Positions 25,578 to 30,251 of a stretch of 30,251 nucleotides of DNA are shown in pieces. Every line of letters starts with the position of its first letter. Position 1 is the stretch's first letter. The translations under genes and the position numbers were made by a program. The DNA comes from an uncultured Eubacteriales bacterium (GTDB lineage Bacteria > Bacillota > Clostridia > Oscillospirales > CAG-272): positions 1 to 30,251 of the forward strand of contig CAKSLR010000006.1 in assembly GCA_934467435.1 (NCBI GenBank). Reading direction: 5' to 3'. The notes under the pieces were generated by a model. It did no database searches, had not been told where the DNA came from, and saw only the letters and a program-made list of their open reading frames with translations.

Positions 25578-26672
25578 TTACGAAATGGTGCCGTAGTAAC
25601 GCTCGATGATATCGCGCAGAGCGGGGGGCAGTTCTTTGCCCTGGGAAATGAGATCCATTGCCCGCTCGTAGTACTGCTGCAAACTGTCGCGGTAGTACTC
25701 ATCGCCGTTTTTGATCTGGTTTGCAGGGTCGTATCTGCCGGAGGCGCCGTTGCCGCCTTCCTCGTCGCTCGGGAACGAGCTGTCCGAATTGCTCGGATCG
25801 CTGCTCGAATCGCTCGGATCGCCCGGCTGATCGGACGGTTCGCCCTCGCTTTCTTCACCGCCGTCACCGGGTTTGCCATCGCCGTCGCCGTCGTCGCCGC
25901 CTTCGCCCACGCGCTGGAACACGGCGGTATAGACCACATCTTCTGCAATCGCCGTATCGGAACGGGCGGGGTCTTCCGACTCGTCTTCCTGCCAACAGAC
26001 AAACATCCAGCCGTCATCGGCAACCGCAATGACAGGGGCAGCGTCCGTGCCGGCGGGGATGATCTGATCTGCCTCACCTTCAATCATACCGCCGATGCCG
26101 TCACCGAGGTCACCGGTTACGACATAACTGACCGAGACGTAACGGATCGGTTCTTCGGGGATGATGTCGTCAATGAGATCCGAGCCGTCTTTTATTTTCC
26201 CGCTTGCGCTGAGAAGCGTGACGGCGGACATGGACATGCCGAGCACGGCAAAAGCGGCAAGCAGCGCGAGACTGACGCGGGAGACGGAGAATTTGATGGA
26301 CTTTGCATCCGCTTCGCGGATTTTTTCCAGGGCGTCCTCTCTCTGCCGCATCGCAATATAAGAGTCATCGTTCTCCAGTTCGATCATGGTGATCATACGT
26401 TCTTCCAGCCCGAGTGCATCGACCCGGCGCGCCACAGACTTTGCCGTGGGGCGGAAGCGGAACCGATAGAAGAGCGGAGCGCTGACAAGAGCCGCAGCAG
26501 CGCCGCAGACAGCGGGCAGCCACAACTGCGTAAGCCCGCGGATGAGCCATACGGCAAGCGCCGCGCAGAACACAACCGCAAAGCCGAGAACGAGGGCGGC
26601 AATCAGCGATTTGAGCCAGCCTTCTCTCTTCAACCGGGCATAGAACGTTTTGAAATACTTCTTGCTTTCCAT
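25578..26672 (-). CDS. Membrane protein with divergent InlB-like domain, first gene of the MoxR/VWA operon
   Basis: A 364-residue protein. Two helices (about 20-46 and 51-70) are followed by a cytoplasmic helical segment with RRVDALGLEERMITMIELEN (about 83-101), a pattern seen in MoxR-linked membrane proteins, and a third helix (about 132-155). The outside part has a divergent InlB B-repeat (about 195-262; GWMFVCWQ, VVYTAVFQ), an acidic low-complexity stretch of Gly, Asp, Ser and Pro (about 263-315), and a helical end rich in Tyr (YYRDSLQQYYERAMDLI). The ATG at 26672 is chosen over in-frame ATGs at 26690 and 26696 because AAAGGAG lies 8 bases upstream. I do not recognise a named family. It may be the outer partner of the VWA proteins. 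Confidence 0.85.
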   Translation of the reverse strand: MESKKYFKTFYARLKREGWLKSLIAALVLGFAVVFCAALAVWLIRGLTQLWLPAVCGAAAALVSAPLFYRFRFRPTAKSVARRVDALGLEERMITMIELENDDSYIAMRQREDALEKIREADAKSIKFSVSRVSLALLAAFAVLGMSMSAVTLLSASGKIKDGSDLIDDIIPEEPIRYVSVSYVVTGDLGDGIGGMIEGEADQIIPAGTDAAPVIAVADDGWMFVCWQEDESEDPARSDTAIAEDVVYTAVFQRVGEGGDDGDGDGKPGDGGEESEGEPSDQPGDPSDSSSDPSNSDSSFPSDEEGGNGASGRYDPANQIKNGDEYYRDSLQQYYERAMDLISQGKELPPALRDIIERYYGTIS

Positions 26673-26713
26673 ATGGGGTACTCCTTTCATCCTCATTGTG
26701 CCTCATTGCCATT

Positions 26714-26739
26714 TGCATAACTGTTAATCAGATTATGCA
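26714..26739. promoter_or_regulatory. Imperfect palindrome in the 5' leader of the MoxR/VWA operon
   Basis: TGCATAA (26714-26720) and TTATGCA (26733-26739) are inverted copies, with CTG/CAG extending the pairing inward after a one-base bulge. The element lies between the predicted transcription start (near 26760) and the ribosome site (near 26685). It could be an operator or an RNA stem-loop. Confidence 0.45.
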
Positions 26740-26767
26740 TGAGCAGGTACAATGTTTATAATACAGT

Positions 26768-26796
26768 ATTGTAGCACAGGAAATTCGGTTTGTCAA
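26768..26796 (-). promoter_or_regulatory. Strong sigma70-type promoter of the MoxR/VWA operon
   Basis: On the minus strand a perfect TTGACA (26791-26796) and TACAAT (26768-26773) are separated by 17 bases, with TG placed as an extended -10 element. The DNA upstream (26810-26870) is AT-rich, as in promoters with an UP element. It is the only AT-rich gap in the window. Confidence 0.92.
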
Positions 26797-26863
26797 TATT
26801 AAGTGCGGAATTTATTGAAGATGCGCGAGAATTTTACATTTCATTTTTCTTTTACCGATTTGT

Positions 26864-26909
26864 GGAAATAACGGAAATCACCCGCCGACCTGCAAAGGTC
26901 GGCGGGTGA
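26864..26909 (-). terminator. Intrinsic terminator of the giant BspA-like gene
   Basis: A perfect 13-bp stem (TCACCCGCCGACC and its complement, 26878-26890 with 26897-26909, 6-base loop) begins 29 bases after the stop codon at 26939. On the minus strand it is followed by TTTCCGTTATTT. It cleanly separates the BspA gene from the MoxR/VWA operon promoter. Confidence 0.8.
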
Positions 26910-26938
26910 GGGTAGGATGGGGTGGGGGAAACGGGCGC

Positions 26939-29900
26939 TCAGGCGTTCCATTTCAGGGTTGCGGAACAACCCTCATCCCACTTTTCGTCCCAACGTTCCG
27001 AAGGAGACGCGAGTCCCAAGAACCGGATGGTCTGCCCGGCTCCCCAGCCGTCAAAGGCGCCCGCGCCGAGCGTGGTGACCTGATCATAGACATCCAGCCC
27101 GGGGAGTGCGGTACAACCGGCAAACGCACCGGCTCCGATTTCGGTCACTGCCGCCATCGACAGGCTGAGGTTCCCGAGCTTCCGGCAGTTGCGGAACGCA
27201 TTGTCGGAGATGCCGGTCGTGCCCTCCTCAAAGATGGCATCGGTCAGCGAGATACAGCCGTTGAAGGCGTTTTTGGGAATCGTGGCGATCTTCTGATGCG
27301 AGACGAACGAGGTCAGATCCTTGCAGCCATCGAAGGCGTACGCCCCGAGTGTGATGACCGCGGTGCCGCCCTCCGCCCCGATTTCCACGGACGTGATGCC
27401 CGAGTTCATGAACAGACCGGGGGCAATGCTCGTGACGCAGGAAGGAATCTCGAAGGTCTTCAGCGATGTGCAGTTCATAAAGGCGAACGCACTGCCGCTG
27501 ACATACGAAACCTCACCCTCCGCCGTGAAGCTGACGTAGCCGGGCAAATTGAACTGCGAGGAAGTGGTGCCCTCCGGCACATTCAGTTTCACTTCACGCA
27601 AAGCGGTACAATCGGCAAAGCAGTACGCCCCGAACGGATAAACCTTGGTGCCGTAAGAACCGCCGCTCGAAGTATAAACCGTGGCAACTTTGAGAGTGGC
27701 GGGGAATTCCACGCTCTCCAGCGCCGTACAGTTGCGGAACGCACCTGTGCCGAGCGTCAGGTATGCATACTCCACCTTGCCCTCGTTGCCGAAGCGGACG
27801 GTACGGAGCACGGGGTTATCGGCAAAGCAGTCATTATCAATACCGTGGAGCACTCTGCCGGAGATCCCCGTGGTATAGACGCGCAGCGGAAGCACCAGTT
27901 CCTCGATCGGGTCGGTGCGGAACGCGCCGATACCGATGGTAAGACGGTCACTGCCCGTCTGGTTGAAGGTCAGTTCGGTCAGCGAAGGGCAGTTTTCAAA
28001 CGCGCCGTCGCCAATCTTTTTGATCCGCTTATCGATGTACACACTGCGCAGACCGGTACCGCGGAAGGCGTAATTCCCGATGGTGGTAACCAGCGAACCG
28101 TAATTGGCCTCCACCAGTTTGTCGCAGCCGTCAAAGAGATAATCGGGCAGCGTGATGATGCCTTCGGGCAGCGTAACCCGCGTCAGGTCCGTATAGGAGA
28201 AGGCGCCGGGGGCGATGCTGACGACATGCTCGGGCACGATAAACTCGCCGGCAAGATCCGAGGGAGACGCGATCAGAGTCGTCAGATTCGAGGAATAGAG
28301 AATCCGATCTTTCACCACAAAATCGGCATTGTCGGGTGCCACGATGAATTCGGTGAGCGATGCGCAGCCGAGGAACGGGTTATCCTCCAGGGTAATCACA
28401 GAGCCGGGCAACTCGATCTTTCGGAGTGCCGAGCAGCCGCCGAACGCACCGTTCCCAATCTCAGTCACACCGTTGCGGATTTCCAGATCCGCAAGGGAGG
28501 TACAATCGCCGAATGCATACTCCCCGATCGTCTGCACGGTTCCGGGAATGGTGATTGCCTTCAGTGCGGCGCAGCCGTTAAAGGTGTAATTCGCCAGCTC
28601 GGTAACCGCTGCGGGGATGGTGAAGCTCTCAAGCGACGCACAGTTCTGGAACGCATAGGTCCCGATGGTTGTGACGCCGGCAGGCAGCACCGCCGCACGC
28701 AGAGAAACGCAACCGTCAAACGCATGGGTCTTGATTTCGGTCAGACCGGCGGGCATCCGCACCTCGGTCAATGCGACGCACTTCTGGAAGGCATTGTTGC
28801 CGATGGTGGTGACGCTGTCCGGCAGCGTGACCTTTTGCAGCGAAGCGGCTTCCATAAAGGTGTAGCTCCCGATGGCGGTCACACCGTCCGGAATCGTCAC
28901 TTCCGTCAGACCCGTCCGCTGGAACGCATAGTTCCCGATCGACGTGACGCCGGAAGGAAGGGTGATCTGCGTCAGTGCGGAACAGTTCTGGAACACCGTA
29001 CTCCCGATGGTGGTCAGTTTGGAACCGGAAGCAAAGTTCACATCGGTCAGGTCGGTGCAGTAAACAAAGGCGTTGCTGCCGATGGAGGTTACGGACACCG
29101 GGAAATTGACCGTCTTCACGCCGGAACGGCTGAATGCGTAGTTACCGATCTCGGTTACGCCATCCGGCACCGTGAAGGAGCGGATGGAAACGTCGTTGTA
29201 AATGATACGGTCGCTCAGTTTTTTCAGTTGGCTGCCCGACTCAAAGGTTACGCTTTCGAGCGCGGGGCAATCGGAAAAGAGGTGGGTACCGATGGTCTTT
29301 ACCGATTTGGGAATCACTACCGTGCGCAGGTTTTCGCAGTACTGGAACGCTTTGCTGCCAAGAGAAGTAACCGTGGAAGGAATGGTAACGGTACGCAGGT
29401 TCTCGGCATACTGGAACGCCTGATCGGCAACGGAAGTTACGCCGGAAGGAATCTGATAAGAAGCGGCGTTGAGATAAGTCGGATAATAGTAGATGGTCTT
29501 TTTGTCGGCGCTGAACAGCACGTTGTCCACCACCGAATACATCTTGGAGCCGGCTTCCACCTTGATTTCTTCCAGTGCCTTGCACTGATTGAAGATGTTG
29601 CTGTTGAACTTGGAGGCATAACTCTTCGAGAAGGTGACGCTCTTCAGGCTGGTGCAGTAACTGAACACGCCGTTCCCGATGGTAGCGAGGTTCGAGGGGA
29701 ACACGAAACTCTCCAGTGCCACACAGCGATAGAAGGTGGAGTTGCCGATTTTACTGAGTTGGCAGCCGGGTTCGGCGTTCACGGTCTTCAGCGCCCCGCA
29801 GGAATCAAATATGTAATTGCCGAAGGTGCTGGCGCGGCGCGGGATGGTAAAGGTCTCCATTCCGCAGTCACCGAAAGCGTAGTTGCCGAAGGTGAGTTTG

Positions 29901-30251
29901 TTTTCCGAATCCTCAAAGGTCACGTTCTTCAGACTGCCACAATACTGGAACGCATTGTTGTCGATGGCGGTGATATAACCGGGGATCCGGATGGTTTCCA
30001 AAGCCTTGCAATACGAGAAGGTCTTTTCACTGATTTTCTTCAGTTTCCCTTCTGCCGGGAACTCTACCTTGTTCAGCGCTTCGGCACGGTAGAACAGATT
30101 GGAACCGATCGACTCCAGGGTGGAAGGAAGGGTCACTTCTTTCAGGGCGGTGCAGTATGCCAGCGCAGAACCGTTGATGCTCTTGGTCCGTTCGGGGAAG
30201 TGCATCCGGGTCAGCGACGAGCAGTACTCAAAGACATCACCGCTCCTCGTA
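26939..30251 (-). CDS. Giant BspA-like leucine-rich-repeat protein (N-terminus outside window)
   Basis: The frame is open to the end of the window, with about 1103 residues visible. The ATG at 30205 is not the real start, because codons upstream of it continue the repeat (DVFEYCSSLTR). More than 40 LRR_5 repeats of about 23 residues are present, with the core ITxIGxYAFxxCxxLxxVxIP. Several breaks hold the usual BspA linker (DNVLFSADKKTIYYYP and DRILYSSNLTTLIASP). The C-terminal cap reads GAFDGWGAGQTIRFLG, then SERWDEKWDEGC, ending in LKWNA. No LPXTG motif or C-terminal anchor helix is seen, so attachment must come from the missing N-terminus or from other contacts. BspA relatives act as surface adhesins. 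It lies upstream of, and is separated by a terminator from, the MoxR/VWA operon. Confidence 0.92.
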   Translation of the reverse strand, partial: TRSGDVFEYCSSLTRMHFPERTKSINGSALAYCTALKEVTLPSTLESIGSNLFYRAEALNKVEFPAEGKLKKISEKTFSYCKALETIRIPGYITAIDNNAFQYCGSLKNVTFEDSENKLTFGNYAFGDCGMETFTIPRRASTFGNYIFDSCGALKTVNAEPGCQLSKIGNSTFYRCVALESFVFPSNLATIGNGVFSYCTSLKSVTFSKSYASKFNSNIFNQCKALEEIKVEAGSKMYSVVDNVLFSADKKTIYYYPTYLNAASYQIPSGVTSVADQAFQYAENLRTVTIPSTVTSLGSKAFQYCENLRTVVIPKSVKTIGTHLFSDCPALESVTFESGSQLKKLSDRIIYNDVSIRSFTVPDGVTEIGNYAFSRSGVKTVNFPVSVTSIGSNAFVYCTDLTDVNFASGSKLTTIGSTVFQNCSALTQITLPSGVTSIGNYAFQRTGLTEVTIPDGVTAIGSYTFMEAASLQKVTLPDSVTTIGNNAFQKCVALTEVRMPAGLTEIKTHAFDGCVSLRAAVLPAGVTTIGTYAFQNCASLESFTIPAAVTELANYTFNGCAALKAITIPGTVQTIGEYAFGDCTSLADLEIRNGVTEIGNGAFGGCSALRKIELPGSVITLEDNPFLGCASLTEFIVAPDNADFVVKDRILYSSNLTTLIASPSDLAGEFIVPEHVVSIAPGAFSYTDLTRVTLPEGIITLPDYLFDGCDKLVEANYGSLVTTIGNYAFRGTGLRSVYIDKRIKKIGDGAFENCPSLTELTFNQTGSDRLTIGIGAFRTDPIEELVLPLRVYTTGISGRVLHGIDNDCFADNPVLRTVRFGNEGKVEYAYLTLGTGAFRNCTALESVEFPATLKVATVYTSSGGSYGTKVYPFGAYCFADCTALREVKLNVPEGTTSSQFNLPGYVSFTAEGEVSYVSGSAFAFMNCTSLKTFEIPSCVTSIAPGLFMNSGITSVEIGAEGGTAVITLGAYAFDGCKDLTSFVSHQKIATIPKNAFNGCISLTDAIFEEGTTGISDNAFRNCRKLGNLSLSMAAVTEIGAGAFAGCTALPGLDVYDQVTTLGAGAFDGWGAGQTIRFLGLASPSERWDEKWDEGCSATLKWNA

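Noticed and set aside
30203..30205. ATG as start of the giant LRR gene
   Set aside because: The repeat continues in frame through the upstream codons to the window edge, so this is an internal methionine.

Overview
The window is a GC-rich stretch in which every gene I can support lies on the minus strand. Sixteen protein-coding genes are packed tightly, many overlapping by 1 to 14 bases. Strong AGGAGG-type ribosome binding sites, several lipoprotein signal peptides, BspA-type leucine-rich repeats, InlB-like repeats and an Opp/Dpp transporter suggest a monoderm Firmicute, most likely an uncultured gut-type clostridium. This taxonomic call is inference: the window holds no rRNA or other marker. 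I see no tRNA, rRNA, CRISPR array, insertion sequence, phage gene or attachment site.

Layout in the direction of transcription, from high to low coordinates. (1) 30251-26939: the 3' part of a giant BspA-like repeat protein, closed by a strong terminator. (2) 26796-18944: a near-consensus promoter (TTGACA, 17 bp, TACAAT) drives a membrane protein with a divergent InlB-like domain, a MoxR AAA+ ATPase, a DUF58 protein and two large membrane-anchored VWA proteins. This is a MoxR/DUF58/VWA (BatA-like) module extended by one membrane protein. (3) 18712-12690: two large lipoproteins, one with an Fn3 domain plus about 30 LRR_5 repeats, the other with Ig-like domains followed by a long helical region I cannot assign. 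(4) 12595-1: a second clear promoter (TTTACC, 17 bp, TATAAT) drives an InlB/GLUG-type lipoprotein, the five-gene oligopeptide ABC transporter oppABCDF, an 86-residue single-pass membrane protein, and a large secreted S8 protease whose C-terminus runs off the window.

The fourth block reads as a peptide-harvesting operon: a surface subtilase cuts proteins, OppA captures peptides and OppBCDF imports them. Three Opp subunits carry unusual extra segments: about 210 residues in OppA, about 40 outside the membrane in OppC, and about 55 between Walker A and the Q-loop in OppD. The surface proteins upstream may bind host or dietary polymers, and the MoxR/VWA module may help assemble or remodel envelope proteins. 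These functional links rest on gene order alone.

Intergenic regions are all shorter than 300 bases and hold mainly hairpins, two promoters and two possible leader or operator structures.
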